From: an uncultured Pelagibacteraceae bacterium
GTDB lineage: Bacteria; Pseudomonadota; Alphaproteobacteria; Pelagibacterales; Pelagibacteraceae
NCBI GenBank assembly: GCA_902573755.1
Contig: CACGLD010000007.1
Coordinates: 1 to 33,274 of the forward strand
Reading direction: 5' to 3'
DNA length: 33,274 nucleotides
Each line of letters starts with the position of its first letter. Position 1 is the stretch's first letter. The position numbers and the translations under genes were made by a program. This document shows positions 8,923 through 18,121 of the stretch, one piece after another. The notes under the pieces are model-generated. The model saw only the letters and a list, made by a program, of their open reading frames with translations. It was not told the origin of the DNA and ran no database searches.

Positions 8923-10274
8923 TTAAATTTCCAAGTCGTTTTACCATCTTTATCTTCTATTAAAACACCTTTGTCTAAAAGTTGATTCCTAATTTTATCA
9001 GCTTCTTCGTAATTTTTGTTCTCTCGTGCCTTATTTCTTTCCTGAATTTTTTGTAAAATTTCTTTTTCAGAAACTAAAGCTTTGTTAATTTTAAATTTAA
9101 GCCAATTTTCTTTACTTTCATTTAATAGTCCTACAAATTGACAAGCAGAAACAAATAGAAATTTATCTTCATCGTTACCTTTTTGAGCTTTGTCATATAA
9201 TTGATGTAAATTAGCAATATATCCAGGAGTGTTTAAATCATCATAAAGTGGCTGAAGAATTTCATCAGAAACTTTAGAATTATTTTCAATATCTAAATAT
9301 GAATTGTACCATTTATTTATAGTGTTTTGACAGTCGTCCAGAAGTTTATCATTCCAATCTAATGGTTGTTTATAATGAGCACTAAGTAAAGCTAATCTCA
9401 AAACTTGACCGCTTATTTTATTTCTAAAATCTTTTATTTTTAAAATATTTCCCTGAGACTTAGCCATCTTTTCATTAGACATAGTGATGAATGCATTATG
9501 CACCCAAATTTTTGCAAATATTTTTGTATCATTTGCACATCTTGATTGAGCTATTTCATTTTCATGATGAGGAAATAACAAATCTATACCACCCCCATGA
9601 ACATCAAACTCATCTCCTAAAAATTTCTTTGACATTGCTGAACACTCTAGATGCCATCCTGGCCTTCCTTTTCCCCATGGAGATTCCCATGAAGGTTCGT
9701 CATCTTCTGAAGGTTTCCATAAAACAAAATCCTCTGAATTTTTTTTATTTTTACTTACTTCTATTCTTGATCCAGCAATAAGATCTTCTAATTTTTTATT
9801 TGATAGCTGCCCGTAGTCCTTAAATTTTTTAACTTCAAAATAAACATGCTTATTATTTTCATAAGCAAATCCTTTTTTTATTAATTCAGAAATCATTTCA
9901 ATCATCGAACCTATATTTTCTGTTGCTTTAGGTTGATAGGTTGGTTCTTCACAATTTAGGTAATTGCAATCTTCACTAAAACTTTTAGTTACTTTGCTTG
10001 TTAATTCTGAAATTGAAATATTATTTTCTTTTGAAGATTTAATAATTTTATCATCCACATCTGTAATATTTCGCACATAAGTGACTTTAGAGTAATTTTT
10101 TTTAAAAATTTTAAACAGAATATCAAATACAACTATAGGTCTTGCGTTCCCAATATGAGGATCATCATAAACAGTTGGACCACACACATACATTCTAATA
10201 TTATTTTTATCTAGTGGAACAAACTTCTCTTTTCTATTTGTTAGATTATTTGTTAAAAAAATATCTTTACTCAT
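8919..10274 (-). CDS. cysS: Cysteinyl-tRNA synthetase
   Basis: This class I synthetase charges tRNA-Cys. The 451-residue protein has MYVCGPTVYDDPHIGNARP with zinc ligand Cys31 and the HIGH-type motif HIGN at 40-43. Further zinc-site residues lie in GWHLECSAMS and PHHENEIAQS, and the KMSKS loop is KMAKSQGN. The C-terminal helical region is present. It follows nadE on the same strand, but an intrinsic terminator between them suggests its own promoter in the 45-base gap. The stop overlaps the cimA start, so the two are probably cotranscribed. Confidence 0.97.
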   Translation of the reverse strand: MSKDIFLTNNLTNRKEKFVPLDKNNIRMYVCGPTVYDDPHIGNARPIVVFDILFKIFKKNYSKVTYVRNITDVDDKIIKSSKENNISISELTSKVTKSFSEDCNYLNCEEPTYQPKATENIGSMIEMISELIKKGFAYENNKHVYFEVKKFKDYGQLSNKKLEDLIAGSRIEVSKNKKNSEDFVLWKPSEDDEPSWESPWGKGRPGWHLECSAMSKKFLGDEFDVHGGGIDLLFPHHENEIAQSRCANDTKIFAKIWVHNAFITMSNEKMAKSQGNILKIKDFRNKISGQVLRLALLSAHYKQPLDWNDKLLDDCQNTINKWYNSYLDIENNSKVSDEILQPLYDDLNTPGYIANLHQLYDKAQKGNDEDKFLFVSACQFVGLLNESKENWLKFKINKALVSEKEILQKIQERNKARENKNYEEADKIRNQLLDKGVLIEDKDGKTTWKFK

Positions 10275-10292
10275 TGTTTTAGGAATATACTT

Positions 10293-10317
10293 AAAAAATA
10301 GATTTGTGAATCTATTT
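10293..10317 (-). terminator. Intrinsic terminator after nadE
   Basis: A perfect 9-base inverted repeat with a 4-base loop (arms 10296-10304 and 10309-10317) lies three bases beyond the nadE stop. Read on the minus strand, the second arm runs into six consecutive T. The stem is A/T-rich with only two G-C pairs, so efficiency may be modest, but position and orientation fit nadE termination. Confidence 0.6.
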
Positions 10318-10319
10318 GA

Positions 10320-11057
10320 TTAATTTGGAATTTTGCATACAGGAATTGGCTCCATTTTATGCAAATTTTGTTTTCTAATAGTTTCGTATTTAGCTCGATT
10401 AGCTGAATTAGGATTGTCCATAGCTTCTTCTAATTCTTCATATTTTAGTCCAAGTTGACCTTCATCAGTTCTTCCATCGTCCCATAATCCATCCGTAGGG
10501 GCCGCATCTATAATTTCTTTTAAAATTCCAAGCTCTTTTCCAAGCTCCCAAACTTCTGTTTTATTACAATCTGCTATTGGTGATATATCTACCCCACCAT
10601 CTCCGTATTTTGTGTAAAACCCAACACCAAAATCTTCAACTTTATTTCCTGTTCCAACTACTATTCCTTTATTCGCTGCAGCAACTTGATAAAGCGTTGT
10701 CATTCTCAATCTAGCTCTAGAATTTGCCATTCCATGTTCATTTTCAAAATTTGATAAACTGGAACTAAAAGCCAAAAATAACTCATCTAAATTGATAGTA
10801 TGTGCCTCAACATTTTTAAAATTTTTAACTAACCAATCTTGATGTTTTAAACTTAAATCATGTTGATGTGATTTCTGTTTGATTGGCATTGACAAAACAA
10901 TAGTTTTTAAACCTGTCATTGCACTTAATGTGCTAGAAACTGACGAATCTATTCCTCCAGAAATTCCTATAACCAATGACTCTGCCTTGCTTGGCATATT
11001 ATTTACATAATCTTTAATCCAGTTAGAAATAAAATTTACTTTTTCTGAAGCATTCAT
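10320..11057 (-). CDS. nadE: Ammonia-dependent NAD synthetase
   Basis: NadE amidates deamido-NAD with ATP and ammonia. At 245 residues it has only the synthetase domain and no N-terminal glutaminase domain, so it is the ammonia-dependent form. The PP-loop is GISGGIDSSVS at residues 31-41. The segments ANSRARLRMTTLYQVA, GTGNKVEDFGVGFYTKYGD and DISPIADCNKTEVWELGKEL match the NAD and deamido-NAD binding parts. The C-terminus PVCKIPN is complete. It lies 38 bases after DAHP synthase on the same strand and is followed at once by a hairpin with a T run. Confidence 0.95.
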   Translation of the reverse strand: MNASEKVNFISNWIKDYVNNMPSKAESLVIGISGGIDSSVSSTLSAMTGLKTIVLSMPIKQKSHQHDLSLKHQDWLVKNFKNVEAHTINLDELFLAFSSSLSNFENEHGMANSRARLRMTTLYQVAAANKGIVVGTGNKVEDFGVGFYTKYGDGGVDISPIADCNKTEVWELGKELGILKEIIDAAPTDGLWDDGRTDEGQLGLKYEELEEAMDNPNSANRAKYETIRKQNLHKMEPIPVCKIPN

Positions 11058-11095
11058 GATTCCAAAGTATTAGATATTTTAAATTTTACAATGTC

Positions 11096-12475
11096 TTAAG
11101 ATGCCGCTCTATCTGCATTTTTAGAATAAGAGCTATTCTTTTTAATCTCATCTGAAATCAAGAAAGCTAATTCTAGAGCTTGGTTTGCATTTAGTCTTGG
11201 GTCACAATGTGTGTGATATCTTGATGATAAGTCTTTTTCGGATATCTTTTGTGCACCACCAATACATTCTGTTACATCTTGACCAGTTAATTCTATATGT
11301 AAACCACCAGCGTAACTTCCTTCGCTTTGGTGGCATGCAAAAACATTTTTAACTTCTTTTAAAACCCTGTTAAATGGTCTTGTTTTAAATCCTGTCGCAG
11401 CTTTTACTGTATTTCCATGACAAGGATCACATGACCAAATTACATTTAAACCTTCTTTTTTTATTGCCCTAATTAATTTTGGTAAAAATTTTGAAACATT
11501 ATCTGCACCAAATCTTGATATTAGTGTGATTTTACCTTTTTCATTCTTAGGATTTATTCTATTACAAAGATCAATTAAATCATCAGCCTTTAAAGTTGGT
11601 CCACATTTAATTCCTATTGGGTTTTCTATACCTCTACAAAACTCAACATGACCACCATCCAATTGTCTTGTTCTATCCCCAATCCAAACAAAGTGAGCAG
11701 ACGTGTCATGATTTTCTCCTGTTGTGGAGTCTGTTCTTGTCATTGTTTCTTCAAAAGGAAGTAGTAAAGCTTCATGTGATGTCCAGAAGTTAACAGTTTT
11801 TAATCTTCTGTTAAAATCTGAATTAATTCCACATGCATCCATGAAAGCTAGTGCATTTGCAATATTATCTTCTAATTCTTTAAATCTTTTTAACTCAGGT
11901 GAATTCTTAATAAAACCTAAATTCCAATTGTGAACATTCTTAAGATCTGCAAAACCTCCATGACAGAATGCTCTTATTAAGTTTAAAGTTGCTGCTGATT
12001 GCGAGTACGCCTTAAACAATCTTTTGGGATCTGGAACTCTTGCTTTTTCATTAAATTCCATGCCATTAATATTGTCACCTAAATAACTTGGAAGCTCTAC
12101 TCCATCTTTTATTTCGGTAGGTGCACTTCTAGGTTTTGAAAACTGCCCAGCTATTCTTCCAACTTTTACAACTGGTAATGAAGCTGAGTAAGTTAAAACT
12201 AATGACATTTGCAACATTAGTTTGAATGTATCTCTTATATTATCTGGATTAAATTCTGCAAAACTCTCAGCACAATCACCGCCCTGAAGTAAAAATGCTT
12301 TTCCATCAACAACATCAGCTAATTGAGTTTTAAGATGTCTTGTTTCTCCAGCAAATACTAATGGAGGAAATGTTGCTATCTTATCCAAAACTTTATCCAG
12401 TTCTTTTTTAACTGGATATTCTGGAATATGTTTCACAGGATATTTTCTCCAACTATTTTTTTTCCAATTTTTCAT
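11096..12475 (-). CDS. Class II DAHP synthase (first shikimate-pathway enzyme)
   Basis: It condenses PEP and erythrose 4-phosphate to DAHP, opening aromatic amino acid synthesis. The protein (about 459 residues) is the plant-like class II type: WRKYPVKHIPEYP, FLLQGGDCAESFAEF, VGRIAGQFSKPRS, VIWSCDPCHGNT, GGLHIELTGQDVTECIGG and HCDPRLNANQALELAF. Cys in GGDCAE and in the CDPCHG and HCDPRLN segments belong to the metal and active site. I chose the ATG at 12475 over a TTG two codons upstream, because AGG six bases before the ATG makes a sensible ribosome-binding site. Length is normal for the family. Confidence 0.95.
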   Translation of the reverse strand: MKNWKKNSWRKYPVKHIPEYPVKKELDKVLDKIATFPPLVFAGETRHLKTQLADVVDGKAFLLQGGDCAESFAEFNPDNIRDTFKLMLQMSLVLTYSASLPVVKVGRIAGQFSKPRSAPTEIKDGVELPSYLGDNINGMEFNEKARVPDPKRLFKAYSQSAATLNLIRAFCHGGFADLKNVHNWNLGFIKNSPELKRFKELEDNIANALAFMDACGINSDFNRRLKTVNFWTSHEALLLPFEETMTRTDSTTGENHDTSAHFVWIGDRTRQLDGGHVEFCRGIENPIGIKCGPTLKADDLIDLCNRINPKNEKGKITLISRFGADNVSKFLPKLIRAIKKEGLNVIWSCDPCHGNTVKAATGFKTRPFNRVLKEVKNVFACHQSEGSYAGGLHIELTGQDVTECIGGAQKISEKDLSSRYHTHCDPRLNANQALELAFLISDEIKKNSSYSKNADRAAS

Positions 12476-12541
12476 ATTCAACCTAGGGGTGTTTTAACAG
12501 AGATATATATTTTTACAAGAATCTAAAAAAAATGTTTAAAT

Positions 12542-13372
12542 TTATGAAAATTTACCATTTACATCAGAAGAAATATACCAGGCATCGAACAGTGTAAGCT
12601 TATTAAAAACTCTTTCATAGTTATTTTCTGACATCAGTTTATCTATTTCGCTTTGCATGTTTGTAAAATTATGCTCAACAGTAAATAATTTTGGTTGATA
12701 TTTTTGAAAATTAAATGATTTAAGAATTTCAAATTCTGAGCCTTCAGTATCTATAGAAATATAAGATGGACAAATATCTCTAAACTCACTCTTTATAACA
12801 TCATTTAAGGATATAGTTTCAACTTCTACATTTGTTCCTGCTTCATTTCTTTTCTTTGAATTTCCAGGCATTGAAGCTTGGTCACTATATTTAAAGTCAT
12901 CTATAGTTGATAAAATTCCTGTTTTTGAAGAAAAAAAATTAATTTTTTCACCAGAATTTTTCCAAATACATTTATTAATTAATTTTGACTTTGGTCTATT
13001 TTTTTTTAATTGATCTATCCATTGAGGATCTGGTTCGGCTAAAACTCCTGACCAATTAAAACTGTTCTCCAAAGTATAAGAGTTTGACAAATGGATTCCA
13101 TTTGTTGCTCCAAATTCAAGGAAGGTTTTTTTAGAATTATCCTGAACAATAAATGCTGCAAATATGTCTTGGTATAGTTGAGATTTGAAATCTATTCTAT
13201 TTTCCTTAATAAAATTAATAAATTTTTCTATCAAAACTTTTTTTGTATCAACTAATAATCCTTTTTCTAAAGCTTGTTCAAAAATAATATAACTTGGTAT
13301 TTTATTGTACTTAGAAAAATTTGCAAAACGCCAAAAGTCTACTGGATTATTTTTAAAATCGATTTTTATCAA
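12542..13372 (-). CDS. FkbM-family methyltransferase
   Basis: A 276-residue protein with an FkbM-type SAM methyltransferase domain: motif I FLEFGATNG at 84-92, LAEPDPQW at 111-118 ending the second strand, and PSYISIDTEGSEFEIL at about 202-216, the best FkbM hallmark. The first 80 residues are a helical region with no recognised domain. FkbM enzymes methylate oxygen on sugars or small molecules, often in surface-glycan loci. It starts four bases after glmS on the same strand, and DAHP synthase follows downstream. Such genes are often variable between close strains, so it may be an insertion into a core operon. The substrate is unknown. Confidence 0.87.
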   Translation of the reverse strand: MIKIDFKNNPVDFWRFANFSKYNKIPSYIIFEQALEKGLLVDTKKVLIEKFINFIKENRIDFKSQLYQDIFAAFIVQDNSKKTFLEFGATNGIHLSNSYTLENSFNWSGVLAEPDPQWIDQLKKNRPKSKLINKCIWKNSGEKINFFSSKTGILSTIDDFKYSDQASMPGNSKKRNEAGTNVEVETISLNDVIKSEFRDICPSYISIDTEGSEFEILKSFNFQKYQPKLFTVEHNFTNMQSEIDKLMSENNYERVFNKLTLFDAWYISSDVNGKFS

Positions 13373-13376
13373 CTTT

Positions 13377-15197
13377 TTATTCTACAGTAACTGATTTAGC
13401 TAAATTTCTAGGCTTATCAATGTCATAACCTTTTTTAAGAGCAGAGTAATAAGCAAGTTTTTGAAGTGGAATAGTCAAAAGGAATGGAAGTAAGTCATCA
13501 TTTGTATTCTCAACTTCAATAGTTTCCCAAATATTTTCTGACACAACTTCATCTTTGCTTTTGCTTGTTATCAATAATACCTTCGCTCCTCTAGCGATAA
13601 CTTCCTGCATATTAGAAATTGTTTTTTTGTAATAATTATCTCTCGGGGCCAAAACAACTACTGGCATGCCCTCTTCTATTAAGGCCAAAGGTCCATGTTT
13701 CATTTCCCCCGCTGGATATCCTTCAGCATGAACATATGAAAGTTCTTTTAGTTTTAATGCACCTTCTAAAGCTATTGGATATGAATACCCTCTTCCTAAA
13801 AACATTGAACCTTTAGCTTCATTAAATGTTGAGGATATTGCCTGGATATCATTATCATGAAGCAATGTTTTCTCTATTAAGCCAGGCAAAGCTTTTAAAT
13901 CTTTAATCTTTTCTTGATATTCTTTTTTTTTAATTTCATTCCTCATTGATCCAAGTTTTAAAGCCAAAATATATAAAACAAGTATTTGTCCAAGGAATGC
14001 TTTTGTTGATGCCACTCCAATTTCAGGACCACAATGAATTGGTAATACAAAATTAGAATCTCTTGCTATTGAGCTTTCGATGACATTAACAACAGCACAT
14101 GTTTTCATACTGTGTTTGTTGCATATATCTAAAGCCGCATAAGTATCTGCTGTTTCCCCAGATTGTGAAACAAAGACATATAAAGTGTCTTTTTTAAATC
14201 TATTTTTTCTATATCTAAATTCTGATGCTATATCTATGTTAACATCTAAATTTGTAAGTTCTTCAAACCAATATTTTGCCATTAAGCAAGAGTGATATGC
14301 TGTTCCACATCCTATTAAGGTGATTGAATTAATCTCTTCTATTTTCCAAGGAAAATTAAAAATATTTATGTCTTTATTTACATTATCTACATATTCTTTA
14401 ATCCCAGTTTTAATTGTAGTCGGCTGTTCTTCAATTTCTTTTGCCATGAAATGTTTAAAGTCACCTTTATCGTAATTTGCTTGATCTGATGATAGTTCTA
14501 ATATTTTTTTATTAACTTTTTTGCCTTCTTCATTGAAAAAAAGAACTTGATCTTTTTTAACAATGCAAAATTCACCATCATCAAGATAAGTAATTTTATT
14601 TGTCATAGACTTTAAAGCATAAGAATCTGATCCTAGATAGTTTTCATTTGGACCATAACCAACAGCTAAGGGTGACCCTCTTCTAGCACCAACTATTAAG
14701 TCTGGCATATCTTTAAAAACAATTCCAAGAGCAAAACTACCATGAAGTTGTTTTAAAGTTTTTGTGATGGCTTCTTCTAATTCTGAAGTCTTTAAATGTT
14801 CTGTTATTAAATGAACAATTACCTCTGTATCTGTCTGTGATTTGAAATTATGACCTTTGTTAATTAAATATTTTTTTAATATTGTAGAGTTTTCAATAAT
14901 TCCATTATGAACTACAGATACGTTATGAGAAGAATGAGGATGAGCATTTAAACTATTTGGAATTCCATGAGTTGCCCATCTTACATGACCTATACCAATA
15001 GTTCCTTTTAAGTTTTTTAAATCAAAATTATTTTCTAAGTTATCAACTCTTCCCTCTGATTTTACTTCATTGATTTCACCATCTGAAAGTGTGGCTATTC
15101 CTGCTGAGTCATATCCTCTATACTCTAATTTTTTTAATGAATTAATTATATTTGCAGAAACCGGTTTGTTACTTGATATTCCAATAATTCCACACAT
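13377..15197 (-). CDS. glmS: Glucosamine-6-phosphate synthase (glutamine-hydrolysing)
   Basis: GlmS makes glucosamine 6-phosphate from fructose 6-phosphate and glutamine, the first committed step to UDP-GlcNAc. The 606-residue protein starts MCGIIGI, with Cys2 as the glutaminase nucleophile after Met removal. It has GHVRWATHG and the VVHNGIIEN loop. The two SIS domains show GCGTAYHSCLMAKYW, SQSGETADTYAAL and AEGYPAGEMKHGPLALI, and it ends DKPRNLAKSVTVE as expected. Three bases separate it from the upstream GlmU-type acetyltransferase, a pathway neighbour. No glmS ribozyme is possible in so short a gap. Confidence 0.97.
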   Translation of the reverse strand: MCGIIGISSNKPVSANIINSLKKLEYRGYDSAGIATLSDGEINEVKSEGRVDNLENNFDLKNLKGTIGIGHVRWATHGIPNSLNAHPHSSHNVSVVHNGIIENSTILKKYLINKGHNFKSQTDTEVIVHLITEHLKTSELEEAITKTLKQLHGSFALGIVFKDMPDLIVGARRGSPLAVGYGPNENYLGSDSYALKSMTNKITYLDDGEFCIVKKDQVLFFNEEGKKVNKKILELSSDQANYDKGDFKHFMAKEIEEQPTTIKTGIKEYVDNVNKDINIFNFPWKIEEINSITLIGCGTAYHSCLMAKYWFEELTNLDVNIDIASEFRYRKNRFKKDTLYVFVSQSGETADTYAALDICNKHSMKTCAVVNVIESSIARDSNFVLPIHCGPEIGVASTKAFLGQILVLYILALKLGSMRNEIKKKEYQEKIKDLKALPGLIEKTLLHDNDIQAISSTFNEAKGSMFLGRGYSYPIALEGALKLKELSYVHAEGYPAGEMKHGPLALIEEGMPVVVLAPRDNYYKKTISNMQEVIARGAKVLLITSKSKDEVVSENIWETIEVENTNDDLLPFLLTIPLQKLAYYSALKKGYDIDKPRNLAKSVTVE

Positions 15198-15200
15198 AAA

Positions 15201-15812
15201 TTATTTTTTCTTTCTTTTGTAATTCTTAACTTCTAATTGTGGCGATCTTGTTAGTGCTAAAGATTTTTTATTAATGTTCTTTGTAATTACTGATCCAGCT
15301 CCAACAATACTATTTTCATTTATAGTTACTGGAGCAACTAAAGAAGAGTTAGAGCCTATAAATACTTTATCTTTAATTTTTGTCTTATATTTATTTACTC
15401 CATCATAATTACAAGTAATTGTGCCTGCTCCAATATTTACTGATTTACCAATTTGAGCATCTCCTACATAAGACAAATGGTTAACTTTAGATTTATTTCC
15501 TAAAGTACTTTTTTTAATTTCAACAAAATTACCTACCTTGGATCCTTCTTTTAAAATTGTATTCGGTCTTATTCTAGCATATGGACCAATCTCTACTTTA
15601 TTTTCAATTTTACAAGATTCTAAATGTGAAAAAGATTTTATAATTACATTATTCCCGATTTTAACCTTAGAACCAATAACAACATAAGGCTCTATAGTTA
15701 CGTTACTTCCAATCTTAGTATCTTTTGAAAAAAAAATAGTTTCAGGACCCATCATCTTTACGCCTGACTTTATAAATTTTTCTCTAAGTTTTTTTTGATT
15801 TAAAACTTCCAT
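15201..15812 (-). CDS. Stand-alone GlmU-type glucosamine-1-phosphate N-acetyltransferase
   Basis: This 203-residue protein is a left-handed beta-helix made of hexapeptide repeats and aligns with only the C-terminal acetyltransferase half of GlmU. All the catalytic and binding residues known from the E. coli enzyme have counterparts: Arg82, Lys100, His112 (in [10 protein letters not shown]), Tyr115, Asn126 and Lys141, with [13 protein letters not shown] intact. The uridyltransferase half (normally about 230 residues with an LAAGxGTRM-like loop) is absent; the protein starts inside the linker. It should make GlcNAc-1-phosphate. The pyrophosphorylase must be encoded elsewhere. It precedes glmS by three bases, supporting an amino-sugar role. 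Confidence 0.85.
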   Translation of the reverse strand: MEVLNQKKLREKFIKSGVKMMGPETIFFSKDTKIGSNVTIEPYVVIGSKVKIGNNVIIKSFSHLESCKIENKVEIGPYARIRPNTILKEGSKVGNFVEIKKSTLGNKSKVNHLSYVGDAQIGKSVNIGAGTITCNYDGVNKYKTKIKDKVFIGSNSSLVAPVTINENSIVGAGSVITKNINKKSLALTRSPQLEVKNYKRKKK

Positions 15813-15881
15813 TTAGATTTGATTTACATTAAGTATATAAATTGATTAATTCACAATTTATTTCTTTAAAATACTTTTAAA

Positions 15882-16565
15882 ATGAAACAAAAATTTACAG
15901 TTTTATTCGATTTAGATGGTACGTTAGTTGATACAGCTCCAGATCTGATGAGAGCACACAACCATGTTATGCAAAAATTTGGTTACCCAACCAAATCAAC
16001 TGAAGAAATTAGAAATCTTGTAGGTAAAGGTGCTGGCGCAATGATAGGAAGATCAATATGGGGTCAGGCAAAAAAAGAATTTGGTAAAGTAAATGATGAA
16101 AAAGTTAAAAAAGAAATGGTCACTGAGTTTGTAGATTTTTATGGAAAAAATATAATAAACGAAAGTACACTTATCAATGGTGTAAAAGAATTTTTAAATT
16201 GGTGTAAAAATCAAAATATATCCATGGCTGTTTGTACAAACAAGCAAGAGCATTTATCAAATGATCTTTTAAAAAAAATTGGCATCTATGATTATTTTGA
16301 ATATGTTGCTGGTTCAGATACTTTTGATTATTGCAAACCAGATCCAAGGCATCTTACCTCTGTGGTTGAAATTCTAGATGGCGATATAAAAAAATCGATA
16401 ATGATAGGTGATAGTGAAACTGATGCAAATGCTGCAAAGGCAGCTGAAATACCAATTATTTTATTAGAGGACGGATATACTGAAAAAAGTAAAGACGAAA
16501 TTTATCACAATCACTTAATAAAAGACTTTATAGGTATTGAGAAAATAATATCTGAATATCTTTAA
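15882..16565 (+). CDS. gph: Phosphoglycolate phosphatase (HAD superfamily)
   Basis: A 227-residue HAD phosphatase resembling Gph, which removes phosphate from 2-phosphoglycolate arising from DNA repair or oxygenase side reactions. Motif I is FDLDGTLVDTAPDL with Asp10 and Asp12, the helical cap follows, motif II is AVCTNKQ, motif III includes KPDPRHL, and motif IV is IMIGDSETDANAAKAA. It is divergent from the acetyltransferase gene across a 69-base gap that must hold both promoters. Other HAD substrates are possible, since cap sequences alone do not fix specificity. Confidence 0.85.
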   Translation: MKQKFTVLFDLDGTLVDTAPDLMRAHNHVMQKFGYPTKSTEEIRNLVGKGAGAMIGRSIWGQAKKEFGKVNDEKVKKEMVTEFVDFYGKNIINESTLINGVKEFLNWCKNQNISMAVCTNKQEHLSNDLLKKIGIYDYFEYVAGSDTFDYCKPDPRHLTSVVEILDGDIKKSIMIGDSETDANAAKAAEIPIILLEDGYTEKSKDEIYHNHLIKDFIGIEKIISEYL

Positions 16566-16567
16566 TA

Positions 16568-16595
16568 TTGATTAATTTATTTTAACTATTAAAAC
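16568..16595 (+). promoter_or_regulatory. Possible promoter of the prpDBC operon
   Basis: TTGATT (16568-16573) and TAAAAC (16590-16595) are spaced by 16 bases in the 53-base gap between gph and prpD. In such A+T-rich DNA this match is weak evidence. Confidence 0.3.
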
Positions 16596-16608
16596 AAATT
16601 CACAAATT

Positions 16609-16613
16609 AGGAG
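16609..16613 (+). promoter_or_regulatory. Ribosome-binding site fixing a TTG start for prpD
   Basis: AGGAG lies five bases before the TTG at 16619. No ATG occurs near the protein's N-terminus, and the next in-frame Met is about 40 residues in, beyond conserved sequence. The site therefore decides the TTG start. Confidence 0.75.
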
Positions 16614-16618
16614 TTATT

Positions 16619-18121
16619 TTGTTATTACATACAGTTAAAGTATATCCCTCAAAAATTAATCTTCCAAAGAAGAGGCAGCTAGCATGGAAGATAGCTGAGA
16701 TAGCAAGTGATAATGCTAAATTAAATAAAGATGCTATTGAAATGGTTATCAATAGAATAATTGATAACGCTTCAGTTGCTATTGCTTCATTAAATAGAAA
16801 GCCGGTAATTTCATCTAGAGAAATGGCTTTAAGACACTCTAGAAAAAATGGTGCAACTTTATTTGGTCTAAATTCAAAATTAAAATTTGATTGCGAATGG
16901 GCAGCATGGTCAAACGGAACAGCTGTTAGAGAATTAGATTTTCATGATACTTTTTTAGCTGCTGATTATAGTCATCCAGGTGACAACATTCCTCCACTAA
17001 TAAGTGTTGCGCAACAAAATAAAAAAAGTGGATTGGATTTACTAAGAGGAATAATTACTGCATATGAAGTTCAGGTAAATTTAGTTAAAGGTATTTGTTT
17101 GCACAAACATAAAGTTGATCACATTGCTCATTTAGGGCCTAGTGTAGCTGCTGGATTAGGAACGATGTTAAAATTAAATACTGAAACTATTTATCAGGCT
17201 GTTCAACAGGCACTACATATAACAATTTCTACAAGACAATCAAGAAAAGGAGAAATTTCAAGTTGGAAAGCTTATGCTCCAGCACATGCAGGCAAGCTTG
17301 CGATAGAAGCTGTAGATAGAGCCATGAGAGGTGAAGGTGCTCCAAGTCCAATATACGAAGGTGAGGATAGTGTAATAGCAAGAATATTGGATGGTAAAAA
17401 AGCTAACTATAAAGTCCCATTACCAAAAAAAGGTGAAAGCAAAAAAGCTATTTTAGAGACATATACAAAAGAATATTCTGCTGAATATCAATCTCAAGCA
17501 TTAATAGATCTAGCTAAAAAGCTAAAAACAAAAATTTCAAATTTAAATCAAATTAAAAAAATTGATATATTCACAAGTCACCACACACATTATGTTATAG
17601 GTACAGGTGCTAATGACCCTCAAAAAATGGATCCCAAGGCTAGCAGAGAAACATTAGATCACTCTATAATGTATATATTTGCTGTAGCTTTGGAAGACGG
17701 AGATTGGCATCATGTTAAATCTTACACTAAAGCAAGAGCTAATAGAAAAAGTACAATTAAAATTTGGAGATCAATTAAAACATATGAAGATAAAAAATGG
17801 ACAAAGAAATATCATGATCCAAATCCAAAAAATAAAGCATTTGGTGCTAAAGTGGTAGTAACACTTCATAATGGAAAAAAAATAACAGAGGAACTAGATA
17901 GAGCAGATGCACATCCATATGGAGCTAGACCGTTTAAGAGAGAAAATTATATAAATAAATTTTTAACTTTAACTGAGGGTATTTTAGATAAAAAAGAAAG
18001 TGATCGTTTTTTAAAAACAGTACAAAATTTAAAAAATTTAAAATCTGGTCAACTTCATAAACTAAATATTGAAGTAAGTAAAAATAGATTGAAACGAAAT
18101 AGTAAAAAAGGAATTTTTTAA
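16619..18121 (+). CDS. prpD: 2-methylcitrate dehydratase (MmgE/PrpD family)
   Basis: PrpD dehydrates 2-methylcitrate to 2-methylaconitate in propionyl-CoA breakdown. The 500-residue protein is of normal length and shows family segments including [46 protein letters not shown] and [18 protein letters not shown], followed by [18 protein letters not shown] and the HPYGARPF part of the second domain. It starts with TTG behind a strong AGGAG. Its stop overlaps the prpB ATG (TAATG). The paralogue cis-aconitate decarboxylase shares the fold, but the prpB and prpC neighbours settle the role. Confidence 0.93.
   Translation: MLLHTVKVYPSKINLPKKRQLAWKIAEIASDNAKLNKDAIEMVINRIIDNASVAIASLNRKPVISSREMALRHSRKNGATLFGLNSKLKFDCEWAAWSNGTAVRELDFHDTFLAADYSHPGDNIPPLISVAQQNKKSGLDLLRGIITAYEVQVNLVKGICLHKHKVDHIAHLGPSVAAGLGTMLKLNTETIYQAVQQALHITISTRQSRKGEISSWKAYAPAHAGKLAIEAVDRAMRGEGAPSPIYEGEDSVIARILDGKKANYKVPLPKKGESKKAILETYTKEYSAEYQSQALIDLAKKLKTKISNLNQIKKIDIFTSHHTHYVIGTGANDPQKMDPKASRETLDHSIMYIFAVALEDGDWHHVKSYTKARANRKSTIKIWRSIKTYEDKKWTKKYHDPNPKNKAFGAKVVVTLHNGKKITEELDRADAHPYGARPFKRENYINKFLTLTEGILDKKESDRFLKTVQNLKNLKSGQLHKLNIEVSKNRLKRNSKKGIF

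Noticed and set aside
12476..12481. TTG start for DAHP synthase
   Set aside because: It leaves no room between the AGG and the start codon; the ATG at 12475 has proper spacing.
15838..15860. Inverted repeat TAAATTG-N9-CAATTTA between glmU-like gene and gph
   Set aside because: Short arms of nearly pure A/T are expected by chance in this sequence; no second copy or known operator match.
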